Part shown: positions 9,463 to 17,812 of the stretch, piece by piece | How the letters are laid out: each line of letters opens with the position of its first letter | Position numbering within the stretch: the stretch's first letter is position 1 | Assembly (NCBI GenBank): GCA_965371225.1 | Contig: CBDUXP010000001.1 | Coordinates: forward strand, 62,001-126,000 | From: CBDUXP01 sp965371225 [NCBI: uncultured bacterium] | GTDB lineage: Bacteria > Abyssobacteria > SURF-5 > CBDUXP01 | Reading direction: 5' to 3' | Length of the DNA stretch: 64,000 bases | Notes under the pieces: generated by a model | Databases searched by the model: none | What the model saw: only the letters and a program-made list of their open reading frames with translations | Told to the model about the DNA's origin: nothing | Program-made: the position numbers and the translations under genes

Positions 9463-12422
9463 CGAGAAATGGCCAATTCCTCCGCCGCCGCCCGCGCCAG
9501 GTTCAACTCCAGTAGCGCGGCTAGGAGGTCCTCGTCGCTCATGGCCGGGTCCCAGCCATAGGCTGCGAAGACCGCCTCGTCCAGCTTCCGGTGCGCTAGG
9601 TCCAGCCACGTGGGTCGCTCGTTGTACAGGTTCGTCAGCGTCCGCTTCTTGAGCTGCTTCGCTGCCGCCTCATGCCGCGGCACGAGGCGCGGGTACCGGA
9701 CGGTGCCGATCCCCCGTTCATCTGGATCGTGTACGAACCGTGCCCACGGGCCGTCCGCCGACCCCGGAAACTCCAGCACCTCCTCCGTCACCCACTCCGG
9801 CGGATTCAACCAATTGTTCCGCAGGTCGTCCAACTCCTTCGCCGCCGCCCCGATCGCCGCCTCCTGCTTCGCTGTGGGCCCCGGAAACGGGAATGTCTCA
9901 AAACATGTAGTTGGTGTATAGCGAAAACCACTTTCCCGTTCCCGCAATTGGGTTCCTTGCGCACGCGCCCACACCTCATGCAATCGTGAATGCAGCACAC
10001 CAAAGAAGTAGTCGTCGGACCGGGCGAAAGCTATCGTCGCCGAGTCGGGGAGTGTAGGACAATCTATTCGCACGAAAAGCCGATGTTTGGACACCCTGGG
10101 AGTACAGGTGTAGCGCTGGAATCCTAGGATTGCTGTTCGCAGCTCGCTGCGTGGCCTTGTGTGCTGCCACCATCTCTTACCACCGTGTTCACGAGCTGTA
10201 ACCTGTCTACTGCCTTTTACTTTTGTTCGAAGATACTCAAAAGGGGCCTGGTACCTCGCCGCATCGGCGGACGGCATACCAACTCCAAAGTCTACGATGA
10301 AGAAGTTACGTCCCCGGGAGGTTATGTCTTTCCCGTTGACCCAAGGAACAACAACGTTAGAATTCGGAATCAGATGAGGATTAGGCGCAACAAGGAAGTC
10401 AACTGCCGTTTCGAATGGAACGTCAAAAGCGCCCCCTTTCGTAGTTCCCATAAATGCGATGTCGGCAGTGGCGCTCAGCGTTTGTGACTTTGTAACATCG
10501 GCAAGTGCAGTAAGGTTTGCGTTGATAGTGGCAACACTCTTGCCGTCCAACAGTCTCTCTTTTTCGCTTCCCGAATCAATGCCGACCATGGACACATGAA
10601 CATTTGCGCCATCCAGGATCCATGGACGATCACTCTCAGCGAAGAAGATGTTTCCTGTCTCCCTAATGCGTTTTAGTGTTTCGCGACTGGCGCCGCCGCG
10701 CACCCCTTGCGTAGCCAGCAGACCTGCCCGTTTCGCCAGTCCCCGCTCAATATTGTTCCGCGCACGCTCCAACCAATAGCAGCACAGGTCAGCTTCCGGG
10801 CGAACACGATCCCCCCATTGCCCGAGTAACGCATCGACGTACGCGTCCCCCAACTCCGAGCGCAGCTTCTTCCCCCCTAAGAACGGGGGATTTCCCACGA
10901 CGTAGTCGACGGCGGGCCACTCGGGTTCCTTGGGATTGTCGCGATCGGACAGGTCGAGGATGGCGTCTTTGCACTGGAAGTTCTCGGGCATCTTGCGCAG
11001 GAGGGGGGTCTCGAAGTTGCCGTAGCCGTTGGCGATGGTCCATTGAAGAAACCCGATCCACACAGTCATCTGCGCCAGTTCGCACGCGTATTCATTGATC
11101 TCGATGCCGTAGAGCTGCCACGGTCCCACGCGTGGATACAGGCCCCCGATGCCGTGATTATCCGCAAAGATGCAAACTTCCTTCTCCAAATCCTTGAGTT
11201 TCTGGAGTGACACATAGAGGAAGTTTCCCGACCCGCACGCGGGATCTAATACCTTCACCTTTCCCAAACGGTCGAGAAATCCAGTCAACGGGCCCGCCGC
11301 CTCAGCCTGCCACTTCTGCAAATCCCTGGGTCGTGGGCGCCCCTTCCCTTCCTTTTCGCGTTTTTCCAAACGCTCGTGCAACCTTTCGACATTGCCTCGA
11401 GCCTCTCCGCGCACTTGCTCCCATTCCCGGCGCAAGGGCCACATGACCACGGGCTCCACTAGAGTCTCGATGTCCTCGCGGCTGGTGTAGTGAGCGCCAA
11501 TCTGCGAGCGTTTGTCCGGGTCCATCCCGCGCTCAAACAGGGTGCCGAAGATCGACGCGTCCACGGCACTCCAATCCAGCTTGGCTGCCGCGTGAATGGC
11601 CGTGATCTCTTCCGGCGTCAACTCCAACACCGGACTGCCACTGAACAGGTCGCCATTGAAGTGTTTGATCTCCTCCGGTCCAAAGTCGCCGCCGTCCGCC
11701 ATGGCCGAGAAGAGGCGCTCCACCTGTCGCTTGAACCGGGGAGGGTCGCCCTTGGCCTTATTCACCACCTCGGTGAACAGCCCCTTGGGCAGCAGCCCCA
11801 CATCCTCGGCGAACAGGCAGAACACGATCCGGTCCAGAAAGCGCGCGACCTCGTGCGCGTCCAGGCCCCGCCCACGGAGCCCTTGGGCGATATCCCCAAG
11901 CCGCCGCGCCGCCTCCTCGGTGACCTCCGCGCTGGTGGTGCCCGGCCGCAGCTTCCCGGGTTCGTGGAACAGCGCGTGAAGGACCTCCAGGTTCTGGGGT
12001 TCGCCCAATGCTTCCAGCGGAATGTCATAGGTGCGCCCGACGGTGGCGGTGAAATTCGTATGGACCACGATGCGGTCCATGTCGCTGACTACCAACAGAG
12101 GTGGGTTTTCCAGGGCTTCGCGGTACTGCCGCAGTTGTCTGTAGGCCTCGTCCAGGTCCTTATGCGGACCCTTGTACTCCCAGCCGAAACAGCCCTTTTT
12201 CCAAACGTCGGCCCAACCACCTCCACCGTCTTCTTTCGTGACCCCTTTCTCGAAGGTGAACTCGTCGCCCGTGGTATCGACCGCGGCGGGGGAGGGATGG
12301 TCCACCAACGCGCAGAGGTCCATGAAGTGCTCGTGCGACGCCGAGCGTTCGCTAAGCGTGTTGCCCCCCCACTTGGCGATGAATTCGGAGGGGGTCATGG
12401 TCGCGTGCGCGTTGAGCGCCAT
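9459..12422 (-). CDS. MmeI-like (type IIL) fused restriction endonuclease-methyltransferase
   Basis: About 987 residues in one polypeptide. The N-terminus carries a PD-(D/E)XK-type site with the MmeI spacing, Asp72-x9-Glu82-x-Lys84 (in GWEYKG), followed by a helical spacer (GRGLDAHEVARFLDRIVFCL) and the IGAHYTSREDIE segment. The methyltransferase has motif I VLDPACGSGNFLYV and catalytic NPPF (motif IV), an adenine N6 type. A target-recognition region follows, then a C-terminal helical part. Such enzymes cut and methylate with no separate subunit, and none is nearby. Start uncertain: ATG 12422 or 12398; neither has a clear ribosome site. The recognition region (about 9.9-10.8 kb) is distinctly less GC-rich than the rest, suggesting exchange of specificity. 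An orphan defence methyltransferase such as DrmMI is the alternative, but the intact nuclease residues favour MmeI. Confidence 0.85.
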   Translation of the reverse strand: MALNAHATMTPSEFIAKWGGNTLSERSASHEHFMDLCALVDHPSPAAVDTTGDEFTFEKGVTKEDGGGGWADVWKKGCFGWEYKGPHKDLDEAYRQLRQYREALENPPLLVVSDMDRIVVHTNFTATVGRTYDIPLEALGEPQNLEVLHALFHEPGKLRPGTTSAEVTEEAARRLGDIAQGLRGRGLDAHEVARFLDRIVFCLFAEDVGLLPKGLFTEVVNKAKGDPPRFKRQVERLFSAMADGGDFGPEEIKHFNGDLFSGSPVLELTPEEITAIHAAAKLDWSAVDASIFGTLFERGMDPDKRSQIGAHYTSREDIETLVEPVVMWPLRREWEQVRGEARGNVERLHERLEKREKEGKGRPRPRDLQKWQAEAAGPLTGFLDRLGKVKVLDPACGSGNFLYVSLQKLKDLEKEVCIFADNHGIGGLYPRVGPWQLYGIEINEYACELAQMTVWIGFLQWTIANGYGNFETPLLRKMPENFQCKDAILDLSDRDNPKEPEWPAVDYVVGNPPFLGGKKLRSELGDAYVDALLGQWGDRVRPEADLCCYWLERARNNIERGLAKRAGLLATQGVRGGASRETLKRIRETGNIFFAESDRPWILDGANVHVSMVGIDSGSEKERLLDGKSVATINANLTALADVTKSQTLSATADIAFMGTTKGGAFDVPFETAVDFLVAPNPHLIPNSNVVVPWVNGKDITSRGRNFFIVDFGVGMPSADAARYQAPFEYLRTKVKGSRQVTAREHGGKRWWQHTRPRSELRTAILGFQRYTCTPRVSKHRLFVRIDCPTLPDSATIAFARSDDYFFGVLHSRLHEVWARAQGTQLRERESGFRYTPTTCFETFPFPGPTAKQEAAIGAAAKELDDLRNNWLNPPEWVTEEVLEFPGSADGPWARFVHDPDERGIGTVRYPRLVPRHEAAAKQLKKRTLTNLYNERPTWLDLAHRKLDEAVFAAYGWDPAMSDEDLLAALLELNLARAAAEELAISR

Positions 12423-12851
12423 GGTACACGCGCCGCGCCGGGGCATCACAGCACGGAACCGGGCACCCCGGGCGGACACCTGGGTCGGCCCCTCCGAACC
12501 CGAGCGCCGGGGCGAGGCGCGGACATGAAGGATCCGTGAAACGGGTTGGCGTGGTCGGTCGGCAGGTTTCGTGCTTGTATTAGGGCATGGACGACCTCAG
12601 GCGAGGCAGGCGAAAATGGCGTAAAGCCTGCTCGCACAGCGCGTTACGGCGATTTAGTGCCAAGGGAGCACAGGAATGATTTTTCCGGTTTTTACGAAAC
12701 GAACCCATTGCAGGTCACGGGCGCGTATCCCGTTTTCGCGCTAGAGTTTCTGGCGGAATGGGAATTGTGCTAGGATGACCATTCTCCCCCGCGGCACGGT
12801 GCCCCCGCCGACCCAGGGCCGGGGAGTGGGAATCGGGCAAGGAGTGAGGCT
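12423..12851. other. Intergenic region, no convincing gene
   Basis: About 430 bases between the divergent restriction gene and the lipoprotein gene. It is less GC-rich than its surroundings around 12600-12770. A 75-codon open frame at 12546-12773 has no ribosome site and no recognisable protein. An extended -10 (TGC TAGGAT, 12768-12776) probably serves the lipoprotein gene; the -35 is poor. Confidence 0.5.
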
Positions 12852-13958
12852 ATGCGCTTAGGAGTGCTCGCCAGTGTCGCGGGCGTCGCAACAATGATGA
12901 CGGTGGGCTGTGCCAAGGGCCTGCCTACCGCTCGGCGGGTTCCCTTTGGTGGATCCGGTGGGTTGGTCGCCGGTCCGCGGCCGCAGCACGGTGGCTCAGG
13001 CGGGCTGGTGGCGGGACCGCGGCCGCAGCACGGTGGCTCGGGCGGGCTGGTTGCCGGGCCGCGCATCGAGCGGGGGCTGGGCGGTGATGGGTTCGTGAGT
13101 GGTCCCCGGGTACGGCTGGATCCGCGGCCGGAACGGGTGGAGTACGTGGGGCCGGACCGGGTGACGCTGCTCGATGGCACGCCGCTGTTGGGCGAACTCG
13201 CGTCCCTCGATCCTTACATGGTGCGGTTTGCCGATGGCTTGCGCGTGCCGCGCGTGATCGTGGGCGGGGTGGAGTTCGGCGAAGCGGGCGACCTGCCGGC
13301 GCTGGGCGCGCATCCGCTGCACGACATCGTGGCGCTGCGGGATGGCGAGTGGCTGGAGGGCGCGGTCATCAGCATTAACGGCGCGCGCGTGCGTGTCGCG
13401 GTCTACGGGCCGGACATGATGACCCGCGGCATTCAAGTCGTCCGGCGCGAGGACATCGCGGCGATGGCGCTGCGGGACCGGCGCGACTCTCCGTGCGCGC
13501 GGGCGGCGCTCGTGCTGGCGGATGGCGGCGAGTCGGGGCGGCTCGTGGCCGAAGTGTCGAATCTCGATATTGACGAAGTGCAGGTGTTCTGGCTCGCCGA
13601 CGCGGGGGTGCCGCGACAGGACAAACTCCTGCGCTGCTTCGAGCGTGGCAGCGCGTCGAGCTGTCAGGTCGCGAGCTGGCTCGGGCCGGGCACCCAGTGT
13701 CCGAGCATGGTCGGCGGATTGGAAGTCCACGCCCTGCGCGATGACGTGGGGCACATGTCGGAGAACCGGAAGTTCTACTACGCGCTGCGCGGCGGCGAGC
13801 GGACGCTGGCCGCCTCGACGGTGGTGCAGCGGGGCGAGCGCCACCTGCACGGCATTCACCCGGCGCGGCTGAACACGGACTACCGGGGCGAAGCGCACTA
13901 TTGGGACACGTCCTGGCGGAACCGTCAGGACGACGGGATCCACGCCGTCGACAAGTAA
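12852..13958 (+). CDS. Putative lipoprotein with Gly-rich tandem repeats and small beta-barrel-like modules
   Basis: A 368-residue protein I cannot assign to a named family. A signal peptide ends in a lipobox-like TVGC at residues 17-20. Residues 33-88 hold three close copies of a 14-residue unit (GGSGGLVAGPRPQH) and a diverged fourth (GGDGFVSGPR). Three segments then follow the pattern of a short barrel with a charged strand start and an I/V-x-x-I/V end: RVTLLDGTPLLGELASLDPY, IVALRDGEWLEGAVISINGA and LVLADGGESGRLVAEVSNL. Similar segments occur in the kinases at 45111 and 49445 and in the protein at 51345. Three Cys (in LLRCFER, SSCQV and TQCPS) lie near the C-terminus. Probably an anchored envelope protein. 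Confidence 0.65.
   Translation: MRLGVLASVAGVATMMTVGCAKGLPTARRVPFGGSGGLVAGPRPQHGGSGGLVAGPRPQHGGSGGLVAGPRIERGLGGDGFVSGPRVRLDPRPERVEYVGPDRVTLLDGTPLLGELASLDPYMVRFADGLRVPRVIVGGVEFGEAGDLPALGAHPLHDIVALRDGEWLEGAVISINGARVRVAVYGPDMMTRGIQVVRREDIAAMALRDRRDSPCARAALVLADGGESGRLVAEVSNLDIDEVQVFWLADAGVPRQDKLLRCFERGSASSCQVASWLGPGTQCPSMVGGLEVHALRDDVGHMSENRKFYYALRGGERTLAASTVVQRGERHLHGIHPARLNTDYRGEAHYWDTSWRNRQDDGIHAVDK
12948..13112 (+). repeat. In-frame 42-bp tandem repeat, about 3.5 copies
   Basis: Units at 12948-12989, 12990-13031 and 13032-13064 (shortened), with a decayed fourth to about 13112. Copies differ mainly at third codon positions (tcc/tca/tcg for Ser; gtc/gtg/gtt for Val), so the protein repeat is being kept while DNA diverges. 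Copy number could vary between strains. Confidence 0.8.
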
Positions 13959-13988
13959 CGGGCGCCGAAGCCCGCCGCGGATCGCGCC

Positions 13989-15191
13989 TTACCCGGGACG
14001 ATAGCGGAGGAGCACGTCCGCGGCGAGGCCCGTCGTCCCGTCCGACCGGATGAACGTGCCGCGCTGCACGAGGCGGTTGTCCCCCGCCGCGGTTTCGTCG
14101 ACCTCTTCCGTCTCCAGAAGGATGCCCACGATGTCCAGGTCGGCCAGCGTGCGCACTTCGCTTGGGGCCACAATCCCGTCGCCGTCGAAGTCGCCGAGCA
14201 CGCGCAGGTCCGCGAACACCGCGTCGCGCGGATCGATCGCGCCGTCGCCGTTCCGGTCGAACGTGGCCAGCTCCGCGAAGCCGTTCGCGGCGCCGTGCTG
14301 GTCGCCGAAGAGTTCGCGCCCGTCGTCGATGAGCCCGTTGCCGTTCCGGTCCAGCGCGAGCGCGCCGTCGTTCCCCGTCACGAACGCGGTCTGATCCGGG
14401 CGCCCGTCACCGTCCAAATCGAACCGGCGCCCGTCCGCGATGCCGGTGAGTTCGATGCCGTCGCCATCGAGATCGAGCACCAGGGGATCCCCTTCAGCCG
14501 GAGCCGTGGTGATCTCGACGCTCACGCTCGTTATCTGGATGCTGATGGATACGCTGACCTGCGCCGAGTTGGCGTGAACGTCCACGAGAAACTGAGCTAC
14601 GCGCGCGCTGAGGCTGACACCGCCGGCCGTCTGCGCCGTGTCTGCAAGAAACGCGTTGGCGCCCGCCAGCCCGCCGCCGCTGAAATCGGCCAGGGTCTGC
14701 TCCACCTGCAGGAGAAACTCCGCCAGCGGACCCTCCTTCTCGGCGAAGTGGCGCAGCAGTAGCAGGAATTCCTTCAGTAGCTCGATATCGACCCCGGCCA
14801 GGTGCGTGGCTTGATCCAGAAACCGGTCGAGCGCGGTGAGGCCCACGGGCGCCTGAGGTGCCGCGAAGCGCGCGGCCAGTTCCTGGGCAAACGCCCCGAG
14901 CCCCAGCCGGACGGCGCCATCGGGCAGCCCGCGCCGCAATGCGTCCACCCGCGCGAGGAACCCCGTCGCCTGGGTGCGTCGCACGTCCGCCAGCGGCCCG
15001 CGCACGGGAGGCGGGACCAGCGCGCCACGAGGCACGAACTGGTCTGCTGCACGCGGAGCGGTTTCCCCCGACACGTCATCACGGCCATCCGGACTGCCAC
15101 CCGCAACGCGCGCGGGCGTGTCGGCCGGCGTGCCGTGGCTACGCACAGGGGGACCGCCACCGCCCAAGGTATTGAGCAGCCGGACACCCAC
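13989..15191 (-). CDS. Calcium-binding (EF-hand/dockerin-like) repeat protein
   Basis: About 400 residues. The C-terminal half is rich in DxDxDG loops: DLDGDGIELTG, DLDGDGRPD, DRNGNGLIDDGRELFGD, DRNGDGAIDPRD and DFDGDGIVAPSE. This is the arrangement of RTX/haemolysin-associated calcium-binding C-terminal regions, where each loop binds one Ca2+. The N-terminal half is Ala/Leu-rich helix with a heptad-like stretch (ELLKEFLLLLRHFAEKE). No signal peptide is seen. Two GTG starts are possible, 15200 and 15191; GGAAGGA abuts the first but sits nine bases before the second, which I prefer. Its product may leave the cell by a non-Sec route, but nothing in the window shows this. Confidence 0.75.
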   Translation of the reverse strand: MGVRLLNTLGGGGPPVRSHGTPADTPARVAGGSPDGRDDVSGETAPRAADQFVPRGALVPPPVRGPLADVRRTQATGFLARVDALRRGLPDGAVRLGLGAFAQELAARFAAPQAPVGLTALDRFLDQATHLAGVDIELLKEFLLLLRHFAEKEGPLAEFLLQVEQTLADFSGGGLAGANAFLADTAQTAGGVSLSARVAQFLVDVHANSAQVSVSISIQITSVSVEITTAPAEGDPLVLDLDGDGIELTGIADGRRFDLDGDGRPDQTAFVTGNDGALALDRNGNGLIDDGRELFGDQHGAANGFAELATFDRNGDGAIDPRDAVFADLRVLGDFDGDGIVAPSEVRTLADLDIVGILLETEEVDETAAGDNRLVQRGTFIRSDGTTGLAADVLLRYRPG

Positions 15192-15390
15192 GGTCTGCAC
15201 TCCTTCCGTTGGCGTGAAGGCCTACTAATCCGAAACTACCTATCGGCGACCGAACCGCAGTCTTGAGCCGCGCGCAATGAAGAATCTCTGTTGCCAAATG
15301 TTCGGGTGATGCGTACCATGGGGATTGGGCCGCCGTCCGAGCGAACCACCCCGATCTCCGGCCGGTTGCGCGTCGTCGCACCGTCCGCTC

Positions 15391-16152
15391 ATGCCCACCG
15401 CGACCGCGAGTCAACTGGAAAGCCTCCGCGCCGATCTCTTGGCGCATCCCCTGTACGCGGCCGTCGACTCCCTACCACGGCTGCGGCAATTCATGGCCGC
15501 GCACGTGTTCGCGGTCTGGGACTTCATGGCGCTGGCGAAACGCCTGCAGCGGGACCTCACCTGTACGACCGTGCCGTGGGTACCGCCCGCGGACGCGCGG
15601 CTCGCGCGATTCATTAATGAAGTGGTGGTGGCGGAGGAGAGCGACCTGGGGCCGGAGGGCACGCCCATGAGCCACGTGGAACTGTACGTGGCGGGCATGG
15701 AGGAGGTGGGAGCGGACATCGCGCCTTTCCAAGAATTCCTGCGGCGTGTGCGGACCGGGGCCGCACCGGACGACGCGCTAGCGCAGGTGGGGGCGCCGCC
15801 GCACGTTCGGGAGTTCGTCAACGCGACCCTGACCTACGCCGTGGCGGGGAGCACCGCGGAGGTGGCGGCCGTCTTTCTGTACGGCCGCGAGGACATCATT
15901 CCGGACATGTTCCGCGCGCTCCTGCATCAGTGGGAGCGGGACCCCGGCGCTGTGCCCGCATTCGCGTACTATCTCGAGCGGCATATCCACCTGGATGGGG
16001 ACCTGCACGGCCCCGCCGCGGCCGCCATGCTGGAGGCCCTCACGCGAGACGACCCCCAACGCTGCGCGGCCGCCGATCACGCGGCGCACGCCGCCATCGC
16101 CGCGCGCATCGCCCTGTGGGACAGCGTCCTGCTGTCCCTGGACGCCGCCTGA
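15391..16152 (+). CDS. DUF3050 family protein (haem-oxygenase-like fold)
   Basis: A 253-residue all-helical protein. The opening LRADLLAHPLYAAVDSLPRLRQFMAAHVFAVWDFMALAKRL and the later FINEVVVAEESD and SHVELYVAGMEE are hallmarks of DUF3050, related to the TenA/haem-oxygenase-like superfamily. Acidic residues and His in AAHVFAVWDFM, EVVVAEESD and HVELY could form a metal site, as in haem-oxygenase-like di-iron oxidases, but the family's reaction is not known. The ATG at 15391 fits family starts better than the upstream ATG at 15325, whose extra 22 residues are low-complexity. A 15-base dyad follows the stop codon. Confidence 0.8.
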   Translation: MPTATASQLESLRADLLAHPLYAAVDSLPRLRQFMAAHVFAVWDFMALAKRLQRDLTCTTVPWVPPADARLARFINEVVVAEESDLGPEGTPMSHVELYVAGMEEVGADIAPFQEFLRRVRTGAAPDDALAQVGAPPHVREFVNATLTYAVAGSTAEVAAVFLYGREDIIPDMFRALLHQWERDPGAVPAFAYYLERHIHLDGDLHGPAAAAMLEALTRDDPQRCAAADHAAHAAIAARIALWDSVLLSLDAA

Positions 16153-16206
16153 TCCGCCGGCCGCGCGCCGGAGTATTACGGCCCGATAGGCGAGGCCCCC
16201 ACACTA

Positions 16207-17013
16207 GTGCCGCCCCCTGCTCCCGCACCCTCGGATGATGAGCGGGCCGCCGCGTACGCCGCCGCGCTGGCCGACGTCGCCACGCTCGCGGCAGGCTATG
16301 GGGACGGTGCGCGGATCGCGGAAGCACCCGGGTGCTGGGCATTGCGCCTCCCTCTGCCCTACGCCTGCGCCAACCTGGGCGTGCTGCGATTGGCCGACGC
16401 GGCGTCAGTTGATGCCGCCCTCGCATTCGCCGGCGAGCAGTTCGATGACACGGCCGCCCTGGTGTGTCTTGCGCTGGATGGGCTCGGGGACCCGGACGCG
16501 GCGCGCGCAGCATTCGCCCGGACCGGGTGGCGCGTCAGCGAATCGTACCCGTACCTGCAACTCGGCGCGACGGAGGTGCCGGCGTTGGAGGACACACTGG
16601 CGATTGCCGAACTTCGCACGCCGCGGGACATGCAGCAGGCCCATGCGATCGTCGCGGCCGCCGGCCGGGGCGGAGCGATCACCGCGCCTGAAGTGGACGA
16701 GACGCTGCGCTATACCCGGACGCAACCCGAGCACACGGTCTACGGCGCCTGGGTGGACGGGGCCATGGTGTCGACCATCCGGGCGGTTCGGCGCGCGCAA
16801 CACTGTGGGTTGTATCTGGCCGCGACGGACCCCGCCCACCAGCGCCGGGGGTACGGCGGCGCGCTACTGGACCGGGCGCTCCACGTGGAGCGGGAGCGCG
16901 GCGCATTGACCTTTCACGCGTTCGGTGGGCCCGGCCTCAGCTCGCTGTGCGAAGCGGCGGGATTCCGCACCATTGGTCAGGTGGCCTACGCGATTCGGGA
17001 CGCGGCGGCCTAG
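16207..17013 (+). CDS. GNAT family N-acetyltransferase
   Basis: A 268-residue protein with a GTG start. The C-terminal half (about 125-265) is a GNAT domain: LYLAATDPAHQRRGYGGALLDRAL carries the acetyl-CoA pyrophosphate loop (Q-R-R-G-Y-G-G), followed by the final strand ending in CEAAGFRTIG. The N-terminal half resembles a decayed second GNAT-like domain (CANLGVLRLAD, FARTGWRVSESYPYL), as in two-domain acetyltransferases. The substrate cannot be told. Confidence 0.75.
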   Translation: MPPPAPAPSDDERAAAYAAALADVATLAAGYGDGARIAEAPGCWALRLPLPYACANLGVLRLADAASVDAALAFAGEQFDDTAALVCLALDGLGDPDAARAAFARTGWRVSESYPYLQLGATEVPALEDTLAIAELRTPRDMQQAHAIVAAAGRGGAITAPEVDETLRYTRTQPEHTVYGAWVDGAMVSTIRAVRRAQHCGLYLAATDPAHQRRGYGGALLDRALHVERERGALTFHAFGGPGLSSLCEAAGFRTIGQVAYAIRDAAA

Positions 17014-17040
17014 CGCGCGCCGCGTTCCCGAACGCGTGGA

Positions 17041-17658
17041 CTAGCTGTCGAGTTCGGCGGCGGCGCCCAGCAGCGTCTGCGTTTGATTCGGCATGACGCT
17101 GCCGCCTTCCAGGTACTTGAACCGGATCGTGCGCGTCGCATCGACCAGGAAGTACCCGCGCTTGGCTACGCCGCTGGCGCCGATGCCGAGGAACACGTCA
17201 TACGCCTTCGCGACGGCGGCGTCGGCGTCCGCCAACAGGGTTACGTCGGGGCTGTTCTCCGCGGCGAACCTCGCGTGAGATTCCACGGAGTCGAGGCTGA
17301 TGCCCAGGATTTTGATGCCCGCGGCGGTGAACTGGTCGATGTTTTGCTGAAACTCAGCAAACTCCGCCGTTCACCCAGCGGTGAAGTCTTTCGGATAGAA
17401 CGCGACGATGGCGCCCCGATGGTCGGCCAAGACCTCGGACAGGGTCACGGCGGTGCCGGTCTGGTCTTGCAGCGTGAAGTCCGGGGCGGTTTCGCCCACC
17501 TGCAGCTTCGTGTCGCGCGCCATCGAGTGGCGGGCGAAACCCACCAGCGCGATCACCACGACGACGAAGGTGGCGACGATCAGGAGCGCGATGCGCATGA
17601 CCGAACGCTTGGCTGGTGGTGACGGGTTTTCAGCGGCTTCGGTCACGATCCCCTCCAT
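17041..17658 (-). CDS. Selenocysteine-containing, membrane-anchored Bcp/AhpC-type peroxiredoxin
   Basis: 205 residues if the in-frame TGA at 17373-17371 is read as selenocysteine (residue 96). The context, YPKDFTAG then the TGA then TAEFAEFQ, is the peroxidatic motif of Bcp-type peroxiredoxins (PKDFTxGCT), with Sec at the active Cys. Translation continues in the same frame through ILGISLDS and AKRGYFLVD to a TAG stop, all typical of the fold. The protein has no Cys at all, so without Sec it would have no redox residue. Residues about 21-41 form a membrane helix, placing the enzyme outside the inner membrane. ATG 17658 lacks a ribosome site; GTG 17646 preceded by GGAGGGG is an alternative. A pseudogene with one nonsense mutation is the rival reading, but the hairpin after the TGA argues against it. 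Confidence 0.85.
17343..17361 (-). promoter_or_regulatory. SECIS-like hairpin after in-frame TGA
   Basis: On the minus strand a perfect seven-base-pair stem TTTGCTG / CAGCAAA closes the loop AGTTT. The loop occupies bases 17-21 after the TGA, the same place as in the two other selenoprotein genes here. Bacterial SECIS elements lie within the coding sequence just after the UGA and bind SelB. Confidence 0.75.
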
Positions 17659-17812
17659 TGGCTTCGGCGGCGGCGCCGCCGATGGTCGGGCACGTCAGTC
17701 AATCCCCGCGGAAGTCTAGCACGAATGTCCGCGGCCGCCAGTCGTGGCGCTGCGCTAGCCCGCTCCGCGCAGTGGGCGAGTGCTACACTGGATCGTGCCA
17801 CCCCCGAACGCC

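Noticed and set aside
12546-12773. 75-codon open frame in the 12.4-12.85 kb gap
   Set aside because: No ribosome site, unusual residue mix and no recognisable family; the -10 of the lipoprotein gene overlaps its end.
17041-17658. Peroxiredoxin pseudogene with a nonsense mutation
   Set aside because: The frame after the TGA is complete, the TGA falls exactly on the active Cys, and the hairpin geometry repeats in two other genes.
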